In this document: positions 11,347 to 24,300 of the stretch, in pieces
Layout of the letters: each line of letters opens with the position of its first letter
Position numbering within the stretch: the first letter of the stretch is position 1
DNA from: Sanguinoderma infundibulare
Lineage: Eukaryota; Basidiomycota; Agaricomycetes; Polyporales; Polyporaceae
Length of the DNA stretch: 64,000 bases
Reading direction: 5' to 3'
Assembly (NCBI GenBank): GCA_032821775.1
Contig: JAVLRN010000005.1
Location: 186,001-250,000, forward strand
Made by a program: the position numbers and the translations under genes
The notes under the pieces: model-generated
Databases searched by the model: none
Seen by the model: only the letters and a program-made list of their open reading frames with translations
Told to the model about the DNA's origin: nothing

Positions 11347-14300
11347 TTGAACCCATACACATCCGTACCAGCGGTGCGCGCACTGTACCGTTACATACGC
11401 CGGTCCCGGTCCGGGTGGACTACTTATGGACCCTTGGTTGGTTCAGGTCCGAGTCGGCAGGCAGGGTGGTGTGTATACGTCTGTGACCGTGTCGTGTTTA
11501 GCGTTTTAGGGTTTCGGCTGCGAACGGTTCTCGACTTGTGTGTATATTATTGTTCGCGTTGTTATTCGCATTCACTGTATGTATATCAACCAGCGCGCTC
11601 GCGTGCATTATCCGAATCTGCCACCCTGACGTCTGCGGCTTTTTCAAGTCGCTTTCCAACGTGCCATCGTTGCCAATCCCCCGGAGTGCTTGTATTGCGA
11701 TGCGAACCTGACCGCGTCCCCGGTCACACCCCCAACGTTTCGTCGTGTTTCGCTTACAATAGGGCGCGTGGACAACATATGCATTCCATCACCCGAAATG
11801 ACTGACTCTCTGGAGGCGGGGGAAAGGTAGTTGGCTGATCTCGCAACGGTCGGATGGCGTTTCTCGTTCGTCATTACTGCACCGCCGTACAGCAGATCAG
11901 CCCACCGAACCCACCGAGAGGGTATCTTGACCGCTCGAGCACCACGTCCCGCGGACTTGTCATATACGTCGCCGCTCCGGGCGCCCCCCCCCCGCCGGCG
12001 AAACACGAAAGGCACGTTCGACGAGTGATGATCACTTGCTGAACGTCTCGGAGTCGTTCAATGTTCAATGTCGGGCGTACCTGTGTGTCCGATAAAGTGC
12101 GGCGCGTGCTGTGCACAAGCGACATATGCATGCTCAGCGATCCGTGCACGGTTACTGACCTGAAGGGACGCGCCATGATGCGCACTAGGCCGTCATCGGG
12201 GCGCAGTGTAGCAGTAACAGCGGCGGGATATTGGCGTCGACGAACTGTAACTCCTCGGGGCACCGGTACCTGGCCTGCGATGGTGACAGATGATTCGGAA
12301 CGCAAGTTGTCCTGCGACGATGGGTCGTGACAGACAGTTCGGAATGCTCGTGTTGCGGGCACCGGCACCGGGCGTATGTTATGCATATGCATATGTCTAG
12401 ATCTTGCGTCGTGACGCGGCGGGGTGCGACTCACCATATGCATCGGACAGTACGCGCGGATGGCGAGTCGCAACGGGCGTCGAGCGCACGGCTGGAGAGA
12501 CCTCCGGGGGTTGCGCCCCAATACGTGCGTGTTACATAGAAGGCTGCTGCTGCGAGCGGTTGCATTGGCGTAGGAATGTTCAATGTTGGCCCCCCCGGAC
12601 GACCCTTCGCCGAGAACTCGCAAGCCCAATGCGTGCATGTGAAGAAGCGAAAGACGTTAACTGTGTCGTTCGCAGTGAGCACTGGCAGTTCGGTAGACGC
12701 ATGGGCCTGGAAGCCGGTCCAGCACCGTGCCGCCGGCGTCGCCCTGTCCGCAACTCCCGGTCAGTATTATGTACTGTAGAAGTCACGGCTGGCAGGCGCC
12801 ACAGGTCCCGCTCTGGCAGCGGCGGGGGCCCTTGACGCGACGTGTCCACTGTCCAGCAAGCTCGCCGCACCCTTCACGCCGCACCCGCACCCCTTGGACG
12901 CGCGAACAGGGAGATAGATAGAGTGCGGACGGGCGTGGCAGGGGCGGCGTAAAGCCCAGGCTCCAGCTGCCAGGGCAGAGCCGTCCCTGATCATCGCGCT
13001 GCAGTGGGGTACACTGTTAAGTAGTAGCGTACATTCATATTGCCACTGCACGCTGCCAGTGTGGCACTGGCACGTCCGGGTCAAAAGACCTCGGGGCAAT
13101 GGACTTGCCTATTTTAGAGAGTTGCAGTAATATGCTCGGCGCGACTCGCGAGTCAACGCCAAACGTGTCGCGTCGCGTCGCGCCAAGTCCTCGTTGCTTG
13201 CGGTATCCGCAACGACGATCGGCGTCGCGACTCGAGCTGGACGTTTCGTTTCGGGCGGAAGAAAGTCTGACGTCGCGTGTTGGGTTGTGCGATGTCGATG
13301 AGCCATCTTGGCTTGCCGAGGGAGTCCGATTAGCCCGCGGACGTGCACGCCCGAGCGTCACCGTTTTGGGAAGACAAAGGCCCTCGCGTGTGCGATGTGC
13401 GACGCGTCGGGCGTCGCGCGGCGTGTTGTCGTGATCGCGAGTCGCGACTAGTGCTACTCATCGATGCGCGCTCCGAGCACCTGCCAAAAGGGTCGAAACC
13501 TGGAAACGATCGGCACGTAACGCGTTAAGTATGACTGCTGCCTTGCGTCGGCTGGCTGGCTGGGAGGAACAAAGGAGCAGGAAGCGTTTCCTTTGTTCGT
13601 AGTACGCGATGGAAGACTTGCCTAGCGAGATACATATGTAACGATTCGCAGCGGCCTCGGTTCGACCGCGTTCGTCCAAATGGCCTGCTTCTTGGAATCA
13701 ATATGATTATCGAATATCGGACCTTTTCATCTCTGGCCACATTTACGCAGCAGCGTGAAATATAATTCACGACCTGCAAAGTGATCGTCCGAGCAGATCG
13801 CCCCCCCCCCCTCCATCACGCGTCACCGGCTGCGCTCTTCCTGCAATCAGACTTTGTGAGCTCGTATCACCCATCGCATCGACCATCGCTCCTTAGCGGA
13901 TACTTACATATCGCTGCCCATCGCTCCTGAGTTACTGTAACTCGTCTGCAGCCATCTACGCGAACGCGAAAAATACGCGAGACCAAATTTCCGATCGCTC
14001 GTCGGAAGGAGTCAGGACGACCGCTTTCAGCATTCGGCCCAGTGGCATCGCGTACCGTCTGGCGGGTGGCACTGGCGTTGGCAACCGCGTCCCTCGGCAT
14101 CGCACGCGTCGCGTCTCTTGTCCCTCTCGGCGCATTATATTCAATTTTGACTCGGCGTCCAGATCGGGCAGGCGCAGCGAGCGCCCGCCCTCGCTCCGCC
14201 CGTCCCGGTTCCTGGCTCCACTCGATCTGGGCGTCAAGGCCGGGGCAGCTGATCTCGATAGCGATTGTACGATTATGTACATCGTACGCGGCGCGCTCAC

Positions 14301-17300
14301 GCACCGTTGCCATGTTCCGAGTCCCAGTCCGAGTTCCAATCCCAGTCCGACCTTCCTTTTTCCGTTGTTGACGTCGGCCGATCGCACGCGCGGCTCGCCA
14401 GTGGACGCATCGGAATGACCGCGGTCGGGACGCAAGCTCAAGCGCGTTGGGGGTGCCTTCTGGCCAGAGCGCAGCGGGAGACTCGGATGGGAGGTCTGGT
14501 CCGAGAAGCACCGAAGGGTGAGTTCTCCCGCGCGTGCGTTGATGGGGGGACGGGAAGGCGACTCGGGAAGGCCTGGGCCTTGCAGTGAGTGAAGTGGGGC
14601 CATGGAAGTTGGAACAGTGCTCCGCAATTCATTCGAGGCGACGTTTCTGTTGAGGGTAACCGGTGGGTGCGGGTGCTGCTTTCGGAAATGGGGAGAGGCG
14701 CACGGTGGTGCTAGTGGGGCGATGGGAAAGCGGACGTGCGAAGGGAGCTCGGTTGGAAGTGACTCGGCGCTCTGGATGGAAGGATTTCTGGCGGCGGTGA
14801 GTAATAGTATGTGTATCCGGATGCATCGCGTTCGTTGGAGGTCAGTTGGAAGCTTCCGACCCGGGCTCGCTAAGAAAGCCGACCTTCCCTTTGCATACAG
14901 TCCATATCATCCCCTCGCGCCATTGGTGACCATCGCGTAGCTCGAACGCACTGTGGTTCCTTAGTAATAGGAAAGGTACAGTAAGATGTCCTATGCTACC
15001 GATGTCGGGATGAACTTACCCAGCCGCTTACTACGTGTAACCATGGCGCGTTCCCTGCTTACCAATACGACGCGATGTGCTAAAGTTTAGTACGACGTGC
15101 ACCCCTTTGGAATCCCCTGGAAAGCGCACGAAGAAGAGTAGGACAGAATCATCTGCTCGCGAATGCGAAGACGATGCGTTTGACTCATCGGAAGAAGATG
15201 AAATATCGATGACGCCGGATGACTCGGACGCCGCGCCGACGCCGAGCGGCTGCAGCTGGTGAGTGTGGCGGGAGCTTGAGTTTGTGCGCACAAATAGAAT
15301 GCGAAAGTACATACCGCAATCGTCGCGACGCAACCCAAATTCCGAAATCAAAACGAAGGTCGGAGACGGTCGCGCGCTGCTGTCGCGGTCGGCGCCCCAG
15401 TCGCCGCACGCGCAGAGAGCCTATTTTCGACGAGCCTTGAGCGGCGGACCGCGGGACGAAATATGGTTCGGAGTCCGACTTCTACGACCACCCCGCGCGG
15501 GCGGCGAAGCGAATCGGAATGCAGGCGATGGTGGCATGGTAAGTTCAGGGCGCGATGTCAAGGTCGGCGACCTTGAGCGTGAACTTGAGTGAGTTATGTG
15601 ACAACCAGCTAGAAGTCGCGCGACCAAAAAAAAAAAAAAGCCAACGAGATGAGACGAGGCGATTTGCGCTGCGTTGCTTGATCACGTCGACGTCATCCCG
15701 CGCAACAGCGCAGCGGCGACGACGCACGACGTCCGATGCGCAGAACCTGCTGTGAATTCCACGTCGCCGATGCATCGTGCATGTACGTCGCAGCCGCGCG
15801 CGCGTTGAACGGCATGACAATCCGAAAATCGCCCATACCCAGACCCACCAGTTTTCCCGGGCCTGCTGAGCACAACTGCGGCTGGGTTCCCTGCGGATGC
15901 GGATGACGCGTCATTGACCGAGACCCACTGACGCACCCGGCGCCGAGCCCGTTTCCAACTTCGAGTGGCACTAGTGAGTTGCGTGCCGATCGTACAGGTG
16001 CGTGCAGTGTAGTGTGCCTGCCGCAGCGTCACGGCCTCCGGAGGAGGAGGGGCGGGTCGGTTTCGCCGGGGCCCGGTTGTCGATAGATACGTGCTGTGAC
16101 ATGCTACGGGCTGACTGCGGCAAGCATAAGCGAGCATTTTGATGCTGATCGGGTGCGGAGGAGGTGTAAAAAAGTCCACTCGAATCGGACTGCTGGCCAA
16201 GGAGCTGTGTAACAATGCTGCAGCTTATTACTATTAGCTTGTGAATCCGCTCGGCGAGCGGGACGGGCGCGCGTTGGGCGCGCATGGATCTGATCTGACC
16301 CATCCGTCGAGCGAGGAACGAAGGGTCGTGACAACACAATATGTCAATTTATCGCATCCATCGCAAGGCGTTGGGACAGGCCGGGAAGTGCTGTAATTGC
16401 ATTTGCGCCGGGAGTGCGGGGAACGTGGCGCGCTCGGGCAGACTGCACGCCTGGAAGCACGGGAGACAAAGGAACTTCAGGAGCGCGCGCGTGTATGTAT
16501 TGCGACTGCATTAATGAAGGGCTATCGGTCGACGGGGAGGGGAGAGATCTATTGATATTAGGAGATGAATAGAGGCACGGACCGTTCGGGCTGCGTGTCT
16601 GCCACGGATGCGCGTGTGCGGGCGCGAAGCATATGCCTATCAGTGTGGGTGTATTCCGGATGCGGGGCAGGAAGCGTGACGATCTGTGGAAATGAAGTGC
16701 GAATGGGGAAATCTGGATTCGGGGTGGGAGACTGGCGCCAGGTGGGCGCGTGCGATGCCGACCGGGCGAGAAGAAGGAGGTGGGTCGGACCTTTCGAAGG
16801 CGGGTTCGGAAACGAGCAGGGGTCGGAGGGGGAGCTAAACGTAGCGCAGCGATATCTCGCCGGGGAAGCTAGGAGGGCTGAGCGCTCTGAAAGGGATGAG
16901 ATTGGACGATGGACGAGCGGTCTGGAAATAGAAGGGTGCAACTTCCGGTCTGGACAGGAGGAGTGCCGGGTGCATGCGCAGGCCTCGGTTCTGGGAAAGA
17001 ACGGTCGAGATGGCGGCTCGACAGATCGTTCTTAGCTGGGCTCACGTTCAGGCTATCAGACACGACAGTGCGAATCAGTGCACCAAGTTGTGATTTGGGC
17101 TGCTTCAGGCTTGCTTGGAAGACAGGAGGTGGAATGAGCGGGTAACGGCGCTGGGCGGCTGGACTCGCAACAATTGGGAGGCGGGGGGAGGCGTGGGAAC
17201 GAGCGAGCGGCCGAAATGAGATCTGGGACGGATCTGAGGGGAGAGGCGAGGACGTGTTCGCTTACGGAGGGCGTCGGAGTGCTTACAGACGTCGGAAGGA

Positions 17301-17490
17301 GGAGTGAGTCAAGCCGGCTGGACGGCCAATCAGGCGAGGCGCGTGCGGAATCATCACCGCCCCTGCCGGCGTTTGGCTGGTCAGCGCCTGTCGCGCCCTT
17401 GGCTCGGACGGCATTCATTCCAATCGAGATCTGAGATCCCGCCCATCTGTCTCCCGACGCCGTCCCTCGAGCTCTCCCTTGGTCTCCCGC
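11347..17490. other. Six-kilobase stretch with no supported gene
   Basis: Open stretches occur on both strands but are short, overlap one another, have arginine-rich shadow-like composition and do not splice into anything recognisable. Local features include a poly-C run at 13801, a poly-A run at about 15627, the palindrome ATGCATATGCAT at about 12379, CpG-rich simple sequence around 13135-13260 and a diverged CCCAGTCCGAGTT repeat near 14320-14355. A short acidic open stretch at 15077-15262 is the most protein-like piece but has no support beyond composition. Confidence 0.4.
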
Positions 17491-17500
17491 AGTTTTATAA
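17491..17500 (+). promoter_or_regulatory. TATA-like element upstream of the cyclin gene
   Basis: TTTTATAA lies about 100 bases before the ATG at 17599, inside a C/T-rich promoter-like tract. An ATG at 17514 would start an overlapping out-of-frame upstream ORF if it is transcribed. Confidence 0.4.
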
Positions 17501-17598
17501 ACACAAGCCCCCCATGGCCCTCTCTCCCCATCCCGCCTCTCCAGCGATTCGCCTCCGCAGCTACCATCGCCTCCTTCCCCACCCCTCCTCTTCCAACC

Positions 17599-18666
17599 AT
17601 GCTCGGCTCGCCACTACACCCCGCAAGCCTCGTCGACCCCTCCATCCACTCCCCCGCCCTCATGGAGCTCGTTGAGATGGACCTGGGTCGCACCCTCATC
17701 GGTGAGTACACACTCTTACACAACTCCCAATCAGGAAACTCATCTATTCAACTCCTCGACCAGAACACCTCGTCGACACCGTCATCGAGACCGTCGACTA
17801 TGCTTTGGGCCGCCCCTCATCCTCCCTCCGCGGCCGCTCAATGTCTCGCCACTCGGAACACTCCAAGTTCCTCAAATTTGTCACAGACGTCATCCACAAG
17901 GCAGAGGTCAAGGTCCCTGCCATCTTGGTTACCCTCGTCTACATCGACAGGGCCAAGCCCCACATCCAGATCGCGCTCGAGCAATGGGCTAACGAGCGCG
18001 TCTTCCTTGGCGCACTCATCCTCGCCAACAAAGTACGTCCCCTTCCAGCTTCATGCTCTCTTCATTTCGATCCTGACCTCCCATCATCAGTACCTGAACG
18101 ACTCCACACTCAAGAACGTCCACTGGGCGCTCTGCACAGGAGTTTTCGGCAAGCGCGATATCGGCCGGATCGAGCGTGAGTTCCTCGACGTCCTCGACTT
18201 TGAACTCTCCGTATCCGAGGCCGATCTCCTCGCGCACCATGATGCCCTCGTTGCGCTCTCTGCATCCCACCACGCGCACACTCGTCTCCCCCACCAGCGC
18301 CACACCCGCCGCGCGAGCTCACCTCTCAACTCGCGCTGGTCATCCGACTCGAGCGACATGGACGTCGACTCCGAGTCTTCTTTCGAGTCCCTCTCCCTCC
18401 CTCGTACACCCGAGCCTGTCGCCGTTCCTGCGGCCCCCATGCCCTACCCCACCAAGGTCGCAGCGGTCGAGTACTCGCTGCACCCCCAGGCCCGCGTACA
18501 TGGAGACGCGTCGCTCCATCCTCAACATCGCAAGTCTGCTCTATCAAATATCATCCGCTCCTTCCCTCTTCCCCATTTCCACTCGCAACCGCAAATGCCG
18601 ACGCATGCAGCGCCAGTCTACCACCATACGCTCGCGCCTGCGATGTCCCTGCCCGTCCGCGCATAG
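17599..18666 (+). CDS. Pho80/PCL-type cyclin
   Basis: Regulatory partner of a Pho85-type cyclin-dependent kinase. Three exons (17599-17701, 17764-18032, 18091-18666) join in frame to about 315 residues; the introns are 62 and 58 nt with clean GT/AG ends. The cyclin domain covers about residues 50-175: SKFLKFVTDVIHKAEVK, then PAILVTLVYIDRAK, ERVFLGALILANKYLND, then NVHWALCTGVFGKRDIGRIE and FLDVLDFELSVSEADLL. This order (hydrophobic cyclin core, ILANKYLND, EREFLDVLDF) is that of the PCL1/PCL2-like branch. The tail is Ser/Pro/His-rich with several SP sites, suggesting phosphorylation. Such cyclins act in morphogenesis, cell-cycle or phosphate/nutrient control; which applies cannot be told from sequence. 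The gene stands alone in the gene-poor block. Confidence 0.88.
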   Translation: MLGSPLHPASLVDPSIHSPALMELVEMDLGRTLIGEYTLLHNSQSGNSSIQLLDQNTSSTPSSRPSTMLWAAPHPPSAAAQCLATRNTPSSSNLSQTSSTRQRSRSLPSWLPSSTSTGPSPTSRSRSSNGLTSASSLAHSSSPTKYVPFQLHALFISILTSHHQYLNDSTLKNVHWALCTGVFGKRDIGRIEREFLDVLDFELSVSEADLLAHHDALVALSASHHAHTRLPHQRHTRRASSPLNSRWSSDSSDMDVDSESSFESLSLPRTPEPVAVPAAPMPYPTKVAAVEYSLHPQARVHGDASLHPQHRKSALSNIIRSFPLPHFHSQPQMPTHAAPVYHHTLAPAMSLPVRA

Positions 18667-21359
18667 TAAGCGCCGCGGCGGTTGCCTCCCTTTCGCCTTC
18701 GATGCACAAAACTTGTCACTTTCCCCCTCGCGCCTCATCGCGCGACTCGGGTAACTTATTCTTCATTTTTCGCCTTCGACGACGACGACCCGATATATGG
18801 ATCCGCACTGCACCCGGCCACCATAATCCCGCCCGCCCCTAGGCCTCCCACACTCGCTCTTCCGCTGCTTTGTTCCTCTCGCTCTCGCGCGCGCTCTCTC
18901 TCTCCTATATCTCGCTACCCAAGATATTTTTTACCCAGCAGACTAGCAGGTACATACTCGCATTAATCGCCACCCCTCGACAGCCCTCTCCATGTTTCGC
19001 ATGCCCCTCTCCATCTCTCGCTCCATTCCTCATGTCGCTCCCGTGTGCATCATCATCATCGCATCCATTTCGACATATCAATCAAGCTGCATATAGATAG
19101 TTGTACCACCACTAGTACAGTTGATCCCGCATCGAATCGAAGAAACATCAAAGACCCCCAAACTCGTCGCGCGTGCGTGTGTGCCACTTGTTTATCTGCT
19201 CTCAGTTGTCTGTCTGTCTGTCTGTCAGGACTTGTGTTCTAGCTTGCGCCTCAGCCCCCTTGGCGAGATACGCGGACGGTCAGGTAGGGTCAGGTCCCGG
19301 GCCACAGGGGGTCCGATTCAGTGGAGTCTCGACTTGCTGGCAGTACTTGGTTGCTCGGCCGACGTGGCATGACGGTCGACGGCCACAGCACCCGCAATTC
19401 GGATTCGGATTCGGGTTCGGGTTCGGGTTCGGGCTCGGAAAATCCGGAGTTAAATTGCAATCGCATAAGTGTACGAGTCTGACACGTTGCGTCCGAGCGC
19501 AACGGCAGGTCGGCGACGAACAGGACGAGGCGCATTACCGCCATGGTGATGGGTTCTGGTCCATGTCGGCGCTCGCGCTGTCTGCCTTTCTGTCGATGTC
19601 GGTGTTGATGACGGTGAGGGCCACGGTGAGCCCGGTTCCGGCGTGAGTCGATGACCGTACTGACCGTGATTCCGAATGTGTTGGTCATGCCGTTATCGCT
19701 CGCCCGCGCGCCTCGTCTCTCACTAGTGCGAGTACGAGCGCAACGTGGAGCGCGGAGTGGGAGGCACGTACCGTACGGTGCCCGGATCCGGAGCGCGCGC
19801 GGGCCTCATGCTGACTACTACTACTATTATTGTGCCTCGCGCAGGTCCTGGTCAGGTCGTCGGCCTCGCATTCAGTTCGCTCGAGACTAGATTCTTTCCG
19901 AACGCGTCTTGGGACCGCCTCAGCTGACGCGCTCCCTTGATCAGCACAGCGAGCGACGCCGACCGTGCAATTTAATATTGAAGACGTGCGCGGAATCCGG
20001 GGTGCACTGACACAAGACGTCTCTTGTCAGGCCTTCAGGTCTCCGCCCGAACGCCCGAGCGCCCGTCGCCCGGCTCGACCGGACGCAATTCGATAACGCG
20101 CCCCACTGCCGTGTCATCCCGCTCGCACTACTGTAATACTGTAACCGCAAGGTCGACGGACGACAAGCGTCTGTCCATCCTATCTGCCGAGGCCGGACAC
20201 GACGCGCATTTGTGAGCAGGTGAGCAGTCAGCGTCACTCACCCGCTCGCCCGCTCGCCCCATCGTGACCGCGACACCGCTGTACGTCCAACTAGGTCAGG
20301 GCTAGTGTGTTCGGACACTCCACCCCATCTTAACTGATTCCATCCCATTCTATGCCTTGGACTAGGCTGGCCCGGCTGGGTCCACCTGCAGACTTCGAGA
20401 ACAGGACTTGCTGCATAGCATACAGTAATGGAAGCACTTCGCCCGATATCTCTTGCGGACTGCACAGTGAACATAGCCGACCGACTGGGCGAGGCCCCTC
20501 TGTGCGGGGAGAGGACTTCAGGGGCTTCCAATCTGCCTGTCCGTGCTCCTATCAACTGTACTTACTGATCGCGAGTTTAGATTATGTGCGATGTTACGTC
20601 CGCGGTGTTTGCGATCGCCGTGGAGAGGGATATTCAAGGACAATTCAGCACTGGCGCAGGGAACTTCCGGTGCGTTCCTTGGCCCTTAGTGCCAATGGGA
20701 ACTTATAATGAAGTGTTCAACATGTACAGGAACCAGAGTCAATGCCCAATCCGCTGCGGTGCGTAACACATATGTATAACAGGGCGTGATCTGCAAGCCT
20801 TGCCTCTCAATGTGCCTTTTGCAAACTGCTACAACTGGGGTAGGTCCTCCTCCTCCTCGCTTTCCTACCATGTCTTTGTGGTCCTCACTCCCCGCATATC
20901 ACCATCAGGGTCATAGAGGCGCGTCAAAGCTCGAGGCATTGCTCGTCCCGATTCGGCGTCCAAACATCGCTCGAACTAGTTCCGAGGTATGTATGTCGTC
21001 GGTCGTCGATAGATTCCAATTTCCTGCTGTGCGATCGTTAAAGACGTGAATGCAGAACCAATCACCAAAGTGATTTCATCACCGAGCACCCGATCGCAAC
21101 ACCGACGCACATGGACGGTTACGGTTACGAGGGGGGATATTGGACGGACGTCGTTCGAGCATCGCGCGTTAAACAGCGTAGGTGCTGCACGGATGATGCG
21201 TCGCACGCCCAGTACCGGATCCAATACTCAGCACTTGGCACACTCGGTGGTCAACAGCAACTAACGGCCCGCTCTCCACGGGTCCGTGTTCAACGGCTTC
21301 GCACAGGACGCCAAGCAGTCGGGAGGCATGTCCTTATCATTGTCAGCATGCACCGTGTA
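18667..21359. other. Intergenic region without a recognised gene
   Basis: The first 400 bases are pyrimidine-rich and probably contain the cyclin 3' UTR. The rest holds short open stretches without domains and the hexamer array at 19398-19439. An open stretch at 20584-20766 is mildly protein-like but has no recognisable family and no exon partners. Confidence 0.4.
19398..19439 (+). repeat. TTCGGG/TTCGGA hexamer array
   Basis: Seven consecutive hexamers read TTCGGA twice, TTCGGG four times and CTCGGA once. It is a simple satellite that differs by one base from the TTAGGG telomere unit. Confidence 0.85.
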
Positions 21360-24300
21360 TATGGATCGCCGGACATTGACCTACTTACATTTATCAGAAC
21401 CCGGGCAAGAGAAAACGCGCGTCCGAGCGCGACTCGAACCTCGCTTGAGGGGGCCTGTTGAAGACGGTCGATGATCAATTCCCTCAATTGTCGCCCGCGG
21501 AACCCTGAGGACGCGTCAGCTTCAACAGGTTCAAACGCCACTAAGCTAGGGTCTCCGCAATTGCGACGGAGAAAGCGCTCTGGTGCGTCCATCTCAGATT
21601 CTCAGCTTCTCAGCTTCTGTCCGTTATGCGCGATAGGCGTCTCTCTCACTGTTCCTTCTCAGGACCTCTTTGTTTCTCCCGGCCATCCCGTTTCCGTTTG
21701 CTTGCCCACTAGCCCCAAGTGCCAGTTTCGTGGACGTGTCCATCTGTCGCTAAGGCGCGAGCGGTGCGCGCGCTGCGCTGCACCGCCGTACGTTGCGTCG
21801 CGTCAACTTCTTCCAAGCGGATTGTTGTCCTCTCGAATCTTCGAATCACGCATCACGCATCACGCATCGCGCATCAAGGAGAGGGAGGGTTCCGGAGGAT
21901 TGATCAAGGTCGGATCCTACGTATGTAGACGCTGTCGACGTACGTTCAAGAGCAGTGGCAGCACCGCGCGCCCGCGTCTGGTGCGTTCTTCGGTTCAGAG
22001 AATGACATGGCCGCGAGAGGAACCCTGAGCGTAGATGCCAACCCGTCGGGTGACTCGGTCCATTCGAGTTCTGAATCTCGGTGGATGGACAGGACCCAGA
22101 CCTACAGACCCTTTGACCTTTTGACGGTTGTGGCGCTGTATGGAACGCCGTCCAAGGCGACGCGAACAATGATGCTCATAAAACGCTCGGCCCTGTTCCA
22201 AGTGGGACTTCTGGGGGCGTGCCAGAAGTGCGGGCGGATGCTGCGCATACGGTTCAATGTCGATGTCGATGTCGGGCGTCGCCCGAACGCGAGGCTCCTG
22301 ACGTGATGGACTTCGACGCCATCATGTCCGGAGACGACGTTCGGGAGAAGTACAGGACGTTGACCAGGGCGTCGCACACCATGGTCAGCACATTACTCAT
22401 AGAGAATGGCCTGGGCTCTCTGGAAGGAGAGATTAGACGACAAAGCGAACATCGACCTTGTCAGCGCTGCAATTCAATCCGGCCTCTGGGTCTTGGTACA
22501 TCACGATCAATCTCGTGCAGACTGTCTCTTGCGACGATCCATAAAGACTGGAGCGAGCTCGTCGCTGACGGGGAACCTTGACCCGATCGCGTTCTCTCGC
22601 AGGAAGAGAGGGAAAAGGTGAACGACCTCGCGATGCAGAGTTATGTACCACATTGTGATGTGTGACAGGCTGGGGGTCGACACGGTGGGCGTTGTCAGCT
22701 TGGATGGGGTGGTTTCCACCGATCACTATGCTGAGGCTAGGATGCTGTGCGACGAAGCCGAAGAACTATAGGATCCTAAGGAGCATCTTGAGCCCTTCCC
22801 CCTACCAAGAGGGTTGGCGCACCAAGCTAGAGTCGTAGGTCCAGACTCTGGCTATGCCAACGTTCTGGATCTTCCATGGACTGCTGTACTTGCATTTCAT
22901 CGTCACCTACTGCAATGGGTTGCTGTCCGTGTTCGCGCGCTACCACCGACTAGCCTTACTTATGTAGTATATTTTCTTTGGTCTAATCTCACACTCCGCT
23001 CATTCTCGGACAATCTTCGTTTCACCCCCACTCATGTCAGGTCAATGCCATCACAACACAATGTGTATTAGATTAGCATTCTTTCGATTACAACGTTTCA
23101 CTGTTTGGGCCGGGGGCGGTGCGTAACCGCCGTGGCAGCCTTAAACAATGTTCCGAGGACCAAGAGAGTCCGAACTGGCTGGCTGACTCTTGGCCCCAAT
23201 TCGACCGGGAGTCTGAAGTCGGTGAGACATGCTATCTCTTTTTCCTCTACACGTGTTTGCTGTGGGGCGGTTCAGGATAAAATATGAGCTGAATCGGGCA
23301 GGTCCCATACGAAACGAAACGCGATGCCAGGCGATGGACGCGATGGGACGTGAGACGCGTGCGTGCATCGCACAGATATCTAGATGTCACGGGCGGCGTG
23401 CCGCGTCCTTGGTGAACGTGTTCCTTCTCCCGCGCTGCTCCTTCAAGTTTCGAGACGCACGAGGAAACCTCGGCGTAGTAACGCTTCCCGGTATCATGTC
23501 TCGGGGTTGACGACACGGCCGAGCGCCTGTATCTGACCCCGCGACAGCCTTCCCTGCGACGACAACGACGACCACAGTGACGACGGCGCACGACGAGCCC
23601 GCAACGGCAATTGCGCATCCCACAGACGTCTTCGTATATATCCCGTTTGGGGAACACACTTCCACGGCTCGGTATGTGCGTTCGTGGGGGCGAACGCGCC
23701 GGAATGCTGGGCTGGTACGACTCGATCGGCGACACAGTGCCCTCCGGATCGCGATGGGGGCGAAGGGCGAAGATTCTTGCCACTCGGTCGCGAGCAAGTG
23801 GGCTTGCAGAACCAGATCGCACGCGTTCGGTTATGATCCCGTGGGCTGTCGATCGCGTACGGTTCGCTCCTTCGAGTCTTCCCTGTAGCCTGGGCCTGGG
23901 TTGTGGCGGACGACAAGTGGGACTGGCAGCTGACAGTGTAAGGTCAACAGAGTCTCGGTGCATCCATCCGGCTCCGAGCCCGTCGTGAGTGCTGGAGTCG
24001 GCGGACGCGGTGCGTGTTTCTTCCGTGACTGTACTGTAGGTGCAATTCACGTCGATGGATTCATGTAGCAGGCGACCGTGTGCCTCAGTGCCGACTCGAC
24101 ATCTGGCTGTCCACTATTCGGACTGCCTCCGGATATGATGGTGCGCAGCGAACATCCTTGGCTCTCCTGTTTTTTTTTTTTGAATCGAGGCTTCGCGTCG
24201 GCCAGCAAGAAACCAAGACTGCAGTCGTCGTTTGGGATGATCATACCAAGTCAGTGCTCCTCTATCGTCGAGGTGCGGCCAGGGGCCTCCGGAAGGGCGC

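Noticed and set aside
15077..15262. Acidic 61-codon stretch (SSEEDEISMTPDDSD) as a gene
   Set aside because: No start context, no exon partners on either side and no recognisable family; composition alone is not enough.
20584..20766. Short open frame reading VTSAVFAIAVERDIQGQFS as a gene
   Set aside because: Sixty codons with no domain and no splice partners in a region rich in random open stretches.
21834..21875. CACGCAT direct repeats as a CRISPR-like array
   Set aside because: Units are 7 bases, adjacent and without spacers, inside a decayed repeat of a eukaryotic genome.
24170..24181. Poly-T tract as an RNA polymerase III terminator of a small RNA
   Set aside because: No A/B box or foldable RNA is visible upstream; the tract lies inside repeat copy B.
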